From Verrucomicrobiota bacterium (lineage in GTDB: Bacteria; Verrucomicrobiota; Verrucomicrobiia; Verrucomicrobiales; Verrucomicrobiaceae), in contig JAIOQF010000250.1 of NCBI GenBank assembly GCA_021413535.1, positions 1-12,545 of the forward strand: DNA of 12,545 nt. The letters are read 5' to 3'. The position numbers and the translations under genes were made by a program. The stretch's first letter is position 1. Every line of letters starts with the position of its first letter. This document shows positions 1 to 7,692 of the stretch, one piece after another. Under the pieces are notes generated by a model, which did no database searches, was not told the origin of the DNA, and saw only the letters and a list, made by a program, of their open reading frames with translations.

Positions 1-583
1 GGAAACTACAGAGATAGGGGTAGTCGCCTTTTTCAGCGGGCGCAGTGAAATCCAAAGTCTCGCTCTGACCGGGCATGAGCAGCTTGGTGTGGACAATGAT
101 GTCCGCAGACTCGGGGATGTAGCCCTTGGTCATGCCGTTGGGATCCGTGACCATCGCGGCGAAGGCGGCGAGGAGGCGGTCCTTGGAACCGATCTTGCCA
201 AGGATCAGATTATGCGGCTGGGGCAGGGTGCTCTGGTTGTTGAAAGTAACCTTGACCTTGTCGCCCGCTTTCACGGTAAAGCTCTTGATGTCGTAGGACA
301 ATGGATTGTCGGTCCCGGGTTTAATGACGATTTCACCATTGGAAGCGGCGGGCGCTGGAGCAGATGTGGTGGCCGCAGCAGCCGGCGCAGCGGAAACAGG
401 GGCGGCGGCGGTGCTTGCTGCGACGGTATGGGGACCGGTCGCGCGGGAATATCGCATTCCACCAAAGATGAATGATGCGCCCAAGAGAATCGAAAGAACG
501 CAGAGACCGATGCCAAAAATGAGTGAGGTAGCAGACCAGAATCCGCCGGAGTTTTCTGCTGAGTCGTGATGAGTGGAGTCCAT
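1..583 (-). CDS. Membrane-anchored blue-copper (azurin/auracyanin-like) protein, 3' end cut by window edge
   Basis: The reading frame opens at an ATG at 583 and runs off the left edge after 194 codons, so the protein is partial at its C-terminus. It starts with a short hydrophilic segment containing a His pair, followed by one hydrophobic helix (about residues 19-42), an Ala/Pro/Ser/Thr-rich linker (about 50-80) and a beta-rich cupredoxin domain from about residue 83. In that domain FTVKAGDKVKVTFNNQS leads to QPHNLIL, where His124 fits the first copper ligand of azurin-like proteins. The visible end, GDYPYLCSF, holds Cys192, which fits the Cys ligand of the usual YxCxFPGH loop; the second His and the Met would lie outside the window. 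The likely role is electron transfer at the outer face of the inner membrane, tethered by the helix. The redox partner is unknown. No clear Shine-Dalgarno precedes the start. The cupredoxin call is firm; the physiological role is inference. Confidence 0.85.
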   Translation of the reverse strand, partial: MDSTHHDSAENSGGFWSATSLIFGIGLCVLSILLGASFIFGGMRYSRATGPHTVAASTAAAPVSAAPAAAATTSAPAPAASNGEIVIKPGTDNPLSYDIKSFTVKAGDKVKVTFNNQSTLPQPHNLILGKIGSKDRLLAAFAAMVTDPNGMTKGYIPESADIIVHTKLLMPGQSETLDFTAPAEKGDYPYLCSF

Positions 584-762
584 AATGAGACACGAAGTGA
601 AGCACAGCCCGGGGGCGGGTCAAATGCGGATGTGCTGCGAAGATGTGGCTATCTGGCATGTTGATTTGGGTTGGTGGACAACCCTGGTCAAAATCATCCG
701 ATCAACGGTAGGGCAGTGCTGCGCCGCCGCCCATTTGATGTGCTTGATCTCCCGATTTTGGA

Positions 763-1455
763 TTACTTGCCCTTCTTGAACCAGTTCAGCGGATTCAGTT
801 TTGAACCCTTCTTGCTGTCTTCCTTGGGCGCTTCGGTCTGCGGGATTGGTGCCGGTGCATACGGAGATGGCTCGACGACTTGAGGGGTGGGGTTACGTGA
901 ACCAGGAGACGCGGTTTCAATTTGAGGGGCTTGTCCCAATCGGCTGGGGTCGCTGCCGACCTGGGCGGCTCCGGCTCTGGAAGGGCCCGGCCCCGGTGAC
1001 TGCGTGAAGTTCATCTTGGAGGGACTCATGTTCGGCGACTTCACGGCGTAGTTGAACACTTCGGGCTGGAGCGGTTTGCCACTGCTGTCATACTTGCGGA
1101 TCACGCGCTGATAAACTTCGTTCTGGGTGTTGGTGCAACGCTCCTCAACCACGCGACCCAGATCGTCGAAGATAAATTGCGCGCGGGCGATGACGTTGTC
1201 AGCACCATCATAAATGGTTCCCTGAGTGGGGTCGCCGTTCTCGTTGAGGAGGAATTTTTTTTTGACAATGACAATGCCCCGTCCGTCGAAAGTGGTTTCT
1301 GCGATCTCGTGCTTGAACATGTCCTTCACCGATTCGGTGCGGGTTCCGTTAGTGTGCAGCGTGGTGGTGGCTGCCACCATGGTGGTGCCCGGCACCTGGC
1401 CGCTGGCCATGAGAGCCGCAGCCAAGAACACGCAAAGAACCAAGGTCAATTTCAT
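763..1455 (-). CDS. Secreted protein of unknown function with Pro-rich region and basic NPLNWF C-terminal tail
   Basis: I do not recognise this 230-residue protein. The chosen start is the ATG at 1455, because it begins a clear signal peptide (MKLTLVLCVFLAAALMASGQ, cleavage probable near residues 19-21). The frame stays open upstream to 1695 but that part runs antisense to the TerC gene and has no signal-like start. Residues 80-130 contain YDG, FDDLGRVVEE and YDSSGKPL segments that loosely resemble YD/Rhs-type repeats, too few to call. Residues 150-212 are rich in Pro, Ser, Ala and Gly and are probably disordered. The end, KGSKLNPLNWFKKGK, is basic with an aromatic pair. The product is probably periplasmic or envelope-associated. 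A run of nine A residues encodes Lys65-Lys67. It is divergent from the TerC gene across a 111-bp gap and lies 179 bp upstream of the cupredoxin start on the same strand. Confidence 0.75.
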   Translation of the reverse strand: MKLTLVLCVFLAAALMASGQVPGTTMVAATTTLHTNGTRTESVKDMFKHEIAETTFDGRGIVIVKKKFLLNENGDPTQGTIYDGADNVIARAQFIFDDLGRVVEERCTNTQNEVYQRVIRKYDSSGKPLQPEVFNYAVKSPNMSPSKMNFTQSPGPGPSRAGAAQVGSDPSRLGQAPQIETASPGSRNPTPQVVEPSPYAPAPIPQTEAPKEDSKKGSKLNPLNWFKKGK

Positions 1456-1490
1456 GGGAATGAGTTTACCCGCGAAGCACTGGACTGGCA

Positions 1491-1505
1491 AGACGACAGC
1501 GAACC
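1491..1505 (-). repeat. 15-bp sequence shared with 9840-9854 (copy A)
   Basis: The minus strand reads GGTTCGCTGTCGTCT, identical to 9840-9854 on the same strand. This copy ends 35 bp before the ATG of the NPLNWF-tail secreted protein. A 15-bp identity somewhere in a window of this size could arise by chance. The shared orientation and the position just upstream of a small-protein gene are what make it notable. Confidence 0.35.
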
Positions 1506-1566
1506 ATTCGCGTGCAGCGTTGTTCCCTTGCCGCGATGCGGGAGTGCCGCTTATGGTTCCCGCTGC

Positions 1567-2391
1567 ATGACTGATTTTCTCATTCAACTGCGCGAAGCCG
1601 CTCCGGTAATCCTTTCCCTCATTCTCATCGAAGGCCTGCTCTCGGTGGATAACATCCTCGCCATCGCCGCCCTGGCCGCCAGCTTGCCGGAACACCAGCG
1701 CAAACTAGCCGTGCGACTCGGACTTGCAGGCGCTTACCTATACCGCGGGCTGGCGCTGCTGTTCGCCAGTTACATCCTGGAATATGAATGGGTGAAATTT
1801 CTCGGCGCTTTCTATCTCATCCATCTCATGGCCGGACACTTTAGTGATCTGGCGGCGGAGACGGATGATGATCCCGCCACACACGCCGTGAAGTCGCGAA
1901 CCTTCCTTGGCACCATCGTCTCCATCCAGTTGATGGATCTGAGTCTGAGCGTGGACAACGTCATCGCCGCGGTGGCCATGAGCCCCAAGTTCTGGGTAGT
2001 CTGCACCGGCGTGGGCCTGGGCCTGCTGACCTTGTGGATGTTCGCAACGCTCAGCCTGCGACTCGTGGAACGGTTCCCAATTCTGAAACACACGGCCTTC
2101 GTGCTCATCGGTTACGTCGGACTAATCTTGCTGGCGGAAATGTCTTTCGAGTATGTTCTACACCGGCACCTACATATTTCCGCCTTCGAAAAATTTCTCG
2201 GGCTGGCGGTGATCATTTTTATTTCGCTCGGGTATGCACGCAGCGAGCGCATGCAAAAAGCCTGCGCGCCAGCTTGCGCCGCATTCATGATCCCCATCAA
2301 AATCTACGCCGGCATTTCTCAATCCGTGGCCGCTGTGATCACCTGGCCGTTCCAGGCAACCACCCGCATCTTCCGCAAAACACCTATATAA
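1567..2391 (+). CDS. terC: TerC-family integral membrane protein
   Basis: This 274-residue protein belongs to the TerC/Alx family of polytopic inner-membrane proteins, which are linked to tellurite resistance and, for several members, to manganese export that can supply metal to secreted enzymes. The family hallmark appears twice: IEGLLSVDN (Asp28, Asn29) and MDLSLSVDN (Asp130, Asn131), each inside a hydrophobic segment, as expected for the internal two-fold repeat. Hydrophobic segments lie at about 12-36, 57-92, 112-135, 143-168, 174-196 and 208-224. The C-terminal 50 residues are a mixed basic and hydrophobic tail. I chose the ATG at 1567 because it starts just before the first membrane helix; the in-frame extension back to 1177 is antisense to the neighbouring gene. 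No convincing Mn-type yybP-ykoY riboswitch is visible in the upstream 111 bp. It converges with fmt. The metal specificity is inferred from the family only. Confidence 0.9.
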   Translation: MTDFLIQLREAAPVILSLILIEGLLSVDNILAIAALAASLPEHQRKLAVRLGLAGAYLYRGLALLFASYILEYEWVKFLGAFYLIHLMAGHFSDLAAETDDDPATHAVKSRTFLGTIVSIQLMDLSLSVDNVIAAVAMSPKFWVVCTGVGLGLLTLWMFATLSLRLVERFPILKHTAFVLIGYVGLILLAEMSFEYVLHRHLHISAFEKFLGLAVIIFISLGYARSERMQKACAPACAAFMIPIKIYAGISQSVAAVITWPFQATTRIFRKTPI

Positions 2392-2533
2392 ATACGTAGC
2401 CACGCTTCGTAAGAACGCGGGAAGCTTGGATGTTCTGCAGCCAGGCGATTTTGTCCCGCACTTTCGCTTCTCGGCTGCGCAACACGAGATGCGGCCACGA
2501 AATATTCCAAACTGTTCCAAATCAACCAGCGCT
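2392..2533. other. Convergent intergenic stretch between terC and fmt with long open frames on the minus strand
   Basis: No known gene or clear terminator is seen here. On the minus strand the sequence is coding-like. A GTG at 2537 overlaps the fmt stop (GTGA) and opens 72 codons that run 73 bp into terC. The frame that continues fmt, after two TGA codons, reads RDKIAWLQNIQASRVLTKRG and ends at 2384. None resembles a protein family I can name. The segment may be a tiny gene, the decayed end of an older gene, or an interspersed repeat; the sequence alone does not decide. Confidence 0.35.
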
Positions 2534-3475
2534 TCACTGAAACCGCAAGCCGACCGCTAGTGGATGACCGCGCAGATAATCGCCTGCACTCATCCGCTTC
2601 CCGCCTTCGGCCTGCACTTCGATCAATTCAATCACGCCCCGACCGCAGGCGACGAGCAGTCGATTGTCCGCGGCGGTCACCGTGCCGCCGATGGGACAAA
2701 CTTCTGCGCCCGCGATCACTTGGGCGCGGTGCACTTTGAGTGGCGTCGTCTTTCCTTCGCCGATAGGAAGTAGGCCATAGGTTCCCGGCCACGGCTGATA
2801 AGCTCGAACAAGTCGCTCGATCGCTTCTGCGCTCTGATCCCAAACGATGCGTCCGTGATGCCGCTCAAGTTTTTTTGTCAGTGTGGCCCGGCTTGAATCC
2901 TGCGGAACACGCGGGGCATTTCCTTCAGCGATCGCAGTCAATGCGCGCATCAAACAACCAGGCGCAACCGCCGCGAGCCGATCATGCAGGATGCCGCCGG
3001 TGTCGTTGGGCTCGATGGTCACCGGCTCCATGAGCAGCACGTCGCCCGTGTCCAGACCTGCATCCATCCACATGATGGCGATGCCGGTCTCCGCATCGCC
3101 TTCGCGGATCGCTGCCTGGATGGGCGAAGCACCCCTATGTCGTGGCAGCAGCGATGCATGAATGTTCAGGCAGGCCTTGGCTGGAATATCGAGGACCGCG
3201 CGCGATAAAATTTGTCCGTAGGCAACCACGACAAAGACATCCGCGTGCAGCGCTTGAAGCTCTGCAACAGCGTCGCGAATTTTCTCCGGTTGCAAGACAG
3301 GAACGCCCGCGGCCAATGCACGAAGCTTGATGGCCGACGGCGTCAGCTTCTGGCTGCGGCCCACCGGCTTGTCCGGTTGGGTGACGACCGCGATCAACTC
3401 ATGATCATGCGCGGCGATCAGCGCTTCCAGCGAGGGCAGCCCGATGTCGCCAGCGCCGATAAAGACGATGCGCAT
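2534..3475 (-). CDS. fmt: Methionyl-tRNA formyltransferase
   Basis: The enzyme transfers a formyl group from 10-formyl-tetrahydrofolate to the amino group of Met on initiator tRNA, preparing it for translation initiation in the cytoplasm. The 313-residue length is normal. The N-terminal Rossmann-like catalytic domain starts with MRIVFIGAGDIGLPSLEAL, and the active-site block NIHASLLPRHRGASPI provides Asn104 and His106. GLDTGDVLL provides Asp142, matching the Asn-His-Asp triad of the family. Residues from about 205 to the end form the C-terminal OB-like tRNA-binding domain, with YQPWPGTYG as a family signature. The ATG at 3475 lies 3 bp after the stop of the kinase gene upstream, so the two are very likely co-transcribed. 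A def (peptide deformylase) gene, the usual partner, is not next to it. Confidence 0.96.
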   Translation of the reverse strand: MRIVFIGAGDIGLPSLEALIAAHDHELIAVVTQPDKPVGRSQKLTPSAIKLRALAAGVPVLQPEKIRDAVAELQALHADVFVVVAYGQILSRAVLDIPAKACLNIHASLLPRHRGASPIQAAIREGDAETGIAIMWMDAGLDTGDVLLMEPVTIEPNDTGGILHDRLAAVAPGCLMRALTAIAEGNAPRVPQDSSRATLTKKLERHHGRIVWDQSAEAIERLVRAYQPWPGTYGLLPIGEGKTTPLKVHRAQVIAGAEVCPIGGTVTAADNRLLVACGRGVIELIEVQAEGGKRMSAGDYLRGHPLAVGLRFQ

Positions 3476-3478
3476 GGC

Positions 3479-4135
3479 TCAGACGCGAAGATGCTCCACC
3501 AGCTTCCAAGCATCGAGTTCCATAATGCGACTGATGACCGCATGAATGACCTTCAACGGCGGCTGGCTGGCATCGATGTCGGTGACCATGCCGCGATCCG
3601 CATATTGTCCCTGCGAGTAGTAGTCGAGAATCGGCTTCGATTCCTCCTCATAGGTTTTGATGCGGCGCTGGATGACGTCCTCGTTCGCATCATCGAAACG
3701 GTTCTCCTTGATGGCCCGTTTGCGCAGACGGCGTGCGAGTTCCACGCGGTCGGGGCAGGCCAGATGAAATACCTGGATGACGTCGATATCCGATTCCATG
3801 AATATCGCCTGCTCCACATTCCGCGGGATGCCGTCGAGCACGAGGAAGTCGATGTCCGGTTTGAAAATATGCGACTTCACGCTGTCGTGAATGTTCGCGC
3901 GCCAGAGTTTCACCGTGATCTCATCGGGCACGAGTTCGCCCCGGCTGGAATACTTCACGAACTCCTGGCCCAGCTCTGTGCGGGTGTCGATGGAACGGAA
4001 CACATCGCCACAGGCCATGTGATGAAAGCGAGGAATCGCGCCCAGCACTTTCCCTTGCGTGCCCTTGCCGCTGCCGGGCGCGCCGAACATGAGAAAGGTG
4101 CGAAACTTGCCGAAGGTTCTTCCGTCTGCTGACAT
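3479..4135 (-). CDS. adk: Adenylate kinase (nucleoside monophosphate kinase), short-LID type
   Basis: This P-loop kinase converts AMP and ATP into two ADP in the cytoplasm. From the ATG at 4135 the protein has 218 residues. It shows the Walker A loop GAPGSGKGT (18-26), the NMP-binding block CGDVFR followed by SRGELVPDEIT (about 64-74), DGIPRN (101-106; DGFPRT is usual), and RFDDANEDVIQRRIKTY (about 146-162) covering the LID arginines. No zinc-finger Cys set is present, so the LID is the short type. In-frame upstream starts exist (ATG 4156, GTG 4168). I prefer 4135 because the protein already has 15 residues before the first strand, more than most Adks. The usual Thr of the HxxTGD motif is Cys (HMACGD). 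Some divergence leaves room for another NMP specificity such as UMP/CMP. It is followed by fmt after 3 bp and is divergent from tyrS. Confidence 0.88.
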   Translation of the reverse strand: MSADGRTFGKFRTFLMFGAPGSGKGTQGKVLGAIPRFHHMACGDVFRSIDTRTELGQEFVKYSSRGELVPDEITVKLWRANIHDSVKSHIFKPDIDFLVLDGIPRNVEQAIFMESDIDVIQVFHLACPDRVELARRLRKRAIKENRFDDANEDVIQRRIKTYEEESKPILDYYSQGQYADRGMVTDIDASQPPLKVIHAVISRIMELDAWKLVEHLRV

Positions 4136-4277
4136 GGCGGGGAAACTAACTCGCATCGTGCTGGCCACAAGCGCGGATGATATTTTTTCTGTGGGAGTTC
4201 AATCTCCGCTCATGCTGATCCATGAAGAACCGTTTTCCTGCTTGCATCTGAAAATCGAACGCTGAAAACTCAGCCCC
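4136..4277. promoter_or_regulatory. Divergent intergenic region between adk and tyrS
   Basis: About 140 bp separate the preferred adk start from the tyrS start, and the two genes point away from each other, so promoters for both should lie here. A short T-rich patch sits at about 4181-4189. I see no convincing -35/-10 pair, no T-box antiterminator-like structure and no strong hairpin. The tyrS start has no clear Shine-Dalgarno. This is a positional inference only. Confidence 0.35.
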
Positions 4278-5456
<1,179 letters not shown>

Positions 5457-5506
5457 GCGACACCTGCACATGCGACCACGCACGGCGCTCCCTGCCATGA
5501 ATCACC

Positions 5507-6040
5507 ATGGAATCAACACCCTCTAAAGTCATCGTCCATACAGACGGCGGCTGCATCGGCAACCCGGGCGTGGGCGGCTGGGCGGCGGTGATAGAATCCG
5601 GCAAGCATCGCAAGGAGATCAGTGGAGGCGAGCCGGCCACAACGAACAACCGCATGGAACTGCGCGCTGCCATTGAGGCGCTCAGCCTCTTGAAAAAGCC
5701 CTGCGCGGTGGAGATGCACACCGATTCCCAATATGTTCGCAACGGCATCACCAAATGGCTGGCCGGCTGGAAAAAGAACGGATGGAAAACAGCCAGCAAA
5801 CAACCGGTTAAGAACGAAGATCTCTGGCGCGCGCTGGATGTTGCCGCGTCACCGCATCACGTGAAATGGCATTGGCTCAAGGGGCACGCCGGTCATGATG
5901 ATAATGAACGCTGCGACGAGCTCTGCGCTGAAGCCATGTCTGCGATCAAAAAGCAATACACTCATCAGGAGCTCGCAGCCGCGCTCACGGCGTTCAAAGA
6001 CGCCAGTGCTGTCATGACTTCTTCTTTGGAACTTTTTTGA
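5507..6040 (+). CDS. rnhA: Ribonuclease HI
   Basis: The enzyme cuts the RNA strand of RNA-DNA hybrids, removing R-loops and Okazaki primers. All four catalytic acids of the family are visible in the 177-residue protein: Asp13 in HTDGGCIGNP, Glu51 in NNRMELRA, Asp73 in HTDSQYV and Asp137 in NERCDEL. The active-site His is His127 in GHAGHDDNE. The basic handle region GWKKNGWKTA (87-96), which grips the hybrid in the E. coli type, is also present. The core ends near residue 145; the last 30 or so residues form an extra tail that contains no motif I recognise. The ATG at 5507 places the first strand directly at the N-terminus, as usual. It is downstream of tyrS and 123 bp upstream of the LolC/E gene. 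Confidence 0.96.
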   Translation: MESTPSKVIVHTDGGCIGNPGVGGWAAVIESGKHRKEISGGEPATTNNRMELRAAIEALSLLKKPCAVEMHTDSQYVRNGITKWLAGWKKNGWKTASKQPVKNEDLWRALDVAASPHHVKWHWLKGHAGHDDNERCDELCAEAMSAIKKQYTHQELAAALTAFKDASAVMTSSLELF

Positions 6041-6163
6041 CCGCCTGCTGGAGTTTTCTACACGGGCAACCGTCTTGAGCTGGAAGAAAGCACGCCGAGC
6101 TTCGAATTTCTAACAAAGTGTCGCAAGCCTCGCGTGAAGTGTGATTGCGTGGGAGCCCGTCGC

Positions 6164-7540
6164 ATGTTACGGAGCCCGGCCTTGATTAACAATTTCAGCC
6201 TCTATCTCGCGCTGCGCTACCTGCGCCCGAAACGGACCTTCGTGTCCGTGATCACGGTCATTTCCGTGCTCGGCGTGAGCCTGGGCGTGGCGGTCTTGAT
6301 TGTGGTCATCGCAGTGATGGCTGGTTTCCACGATCAGATCAAAAAGCTGGCGATGGGCTATGAAACGCACATCGAGGCTGCAGATCGTTACGGCTCTTCG
6401 ATGTGGCCCTCGAAGGAGCGGCCTGCGGACGTGCAGGAAAAATCTTGGCGTGAAGTGTTGAAGAGTATCCAGGCAACTCCCGGCGTAGTTTCCGCCACAC
6501 CCATCGTGCGCGGCTTGCTCCTGATCGAGGGACCGAACAACAACATGGCCCCGGCGCTGATGTGGGGCTTGAACCAGGATGATGGTGACCGGCTGACGAA
6601 GAAACATGCGAAACTCATTGTCGATGGCGCGATGGACCTGAGGGCAGACGACAAAGGCGATAAGATCGTAATTGATGAAGCCGTCGCCCGGGCTTGGGAT
6701 ATCCGCGTTGGCGACAAAGTGAACGTCTATGCGCCGTCAAACCTGCGGGATCTCGCGAAGATGGCGCACGATCTGGATGACAAGAAAGGCGACGACAAAA
6801 TCGAGGCTGAGAAAAAGATGAAGGAGATGGTCGCCTCCGAGTCCATGACCGTCTCCGGCATCTTCAGTCCGCCGCGCCTCCAGGACTCGGACAAGCTGGC
6901 CGTGGTCATCATTCCTCTCCATGTCGCGCAGGAGTTTGCCGGACTCGAGGATGGCGTCACCAGCATCGGCATTGAGTTACAGAACCCCTACCAAGCGGGT
7001 GAAGTGAAGGCTGTGCTGCAAAATCATGCGCTCCCGGAAACTTGGGGGACGGCGACGTGGATCGAGCAGCACCAGCAGCTCTTCGACACTGTGCAAAACG
7101 AGATGGAGATGATGTATTTTGTATTGTTCATCATCGTGATCGTGGCCGCGTTCTGTGTGATGAACACCATGATCACCGTCACCGTGCAGAAGCGTCGCGA
7201 GATCGGCATCATCTCCGCACTCGGCACCCGCATCGGGCAGATCATGTGGGTCTTTCTTATTCAGGGGATGATCGTGGGTGTGTTGGGCGCCGTGGGCGGG
7301 CTCGGCATGGGACTGGTGGTGGTCTTCTTCCGCAACGACATCCGGAGCATCATCGCCCATCTGACCGGGCGGGAGATTTTCGCTCAGGCGATCTACGGCT
7401 TGGCGGAGATTCCGGCCAAAGTGGTGCCACACGACGTGGCCATCATTTGCCTGGGAGCGTTTGGATTGTGCACCGTCGCAGCTCTGGTGCCGGCCTGGCT
7501 CGCTGGCCGGACGGAACCGGCGGTGGCGTTGCGGGATTGA
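6164..7540 (+). CDS. lolC: LolC/LolE-type lipoprotein-releasing ABC transporter permease
   Basis: This is an inner-membrane permease of the FtsX/MacB fold that, with the ATPase LolD, passes lipoproteins from the inner membrane to the periplasmic carrier LolA. From the ATG at 6164 the protein has 458 residues. This start is chosen because GGGAG lies 8 bases upstream, whereas an in-frame GTG at 6134 has no such site. The family start FSLYLALRYLRPKR is followed by membrane helix 1 (about 25-53), a large periplasmic domain (about 55-315), and three helices (about 317-342, 365-389, 425-445). VQKRREIGIISALG (341-354) is the FtsX-type coupling segment. The periplasmic domain carries an unusual charged insert at about 194-224, rich in Lys, Asp and Glu. 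No lolD is adjacent, so the ATPase must be encoded elsewhere. Whether it plays the LolC, LolE or fused LolF role cannot be told. Confidence 0.88.
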   Translation: MLRSPALINNFSLYLALRYLRPKRTFVSVITVISVLGVSLGVAVLIVVIAVMAGFHDQIKKLAMGYETHIEAADRYGSSMWPSKERPADVQEKSWREVLKSIQATPGVVSATPIVRGLLLIEGPNNNMAPALMWGLNQDDGDRLTKKHAKLIVDGAMDLRADDKGDKIVIDEAVARAWDIRVGDKVNVYAPSNLRDLAKMAHDLDDKKGDDKIEAEKKMKEMVASESMTVSGIFSPPRLQDSDKLAVVIIPLHVAQEFAGLEDGVTSIGIELQNPYQAGEVKAVLQNHALPETWGTATWIEQHQQLFDTVQNEMEMMYFVLFIIVIVAAFCVMNTMITVTVQKRREIGIISALGTRIGQIMWVFLIQGMIVGVLGAVGGLGMGLVVVFFRNDIRSIIAHLTGREIFAQAIYGLAEIPAKVVPHDVAIICLGAFGLCTVAALVPAWLAGRTEPAVALRD

Positions 7541-7692
7541 AAAAGAAGTTGCCACCCGGGCAATCCTTCCGATACTCCCCGCCCGCTTCTTAAGTCCGGC
7601 CTCCAACTAAATGCCCGAAGCGGTCAGGCAGGACAGGCGCGTTGCTTCCAAGCAGCGCTGATCAGACAACCCGACAACCCAATAAAAACATT
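7541..7692 (+). promoter_or_regulatory. rpsA leader with two possible hairpins and no Shine-Dalgarno
   Basis: The 152 bases before rpsA contain two possible stem-loops. CCGCTTC at 7583-7589 can pair with GAAGCGG at 7617-7623. A tight 8-bp stem (7639-7646 with 7651-7658, one G-U pair, UCCA loop) lies about 34 bases before the start codon. The ten or so bases before the ATG are A-rich and contain no purine block that could pair with 16S rRNA. In E. coli the rpsA leader also lacks a good Shine-Dalgarno and folds into hairpins through which S1 represses its own translation. A similar role here is inference. Confidence 0.4.

Noticed and set aside
1177..1566. In-frame upstream extension of the TerC gene
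   Set aside because: The extension runs antisense to the secreted-protein gene and has no membrane or family similarity; the TerC family start fits the ATG at 1567.
1456..1566. Possible yybP-ykoY manganese riboswitch upstream of terC
   Set aside because: The space is short and I could not find the conserved loops of that riboswitch; nothing beyond the gene family supports it.
3212..4132. A 306-codon open frame on the plus strand, antisense to adk and fmt
   Set aside because: Both genes on the minus strand have clear motifs (P-loop, SLLPRHRG), and the plus-strand translation has no domain pattern.
7546..7569. Weak stem (TTGCC with GGCAA) after the LolC/E stop as a terminator
   Set aside because: The stem is only about 5 bp with a bulge when extended, and no T run follows.
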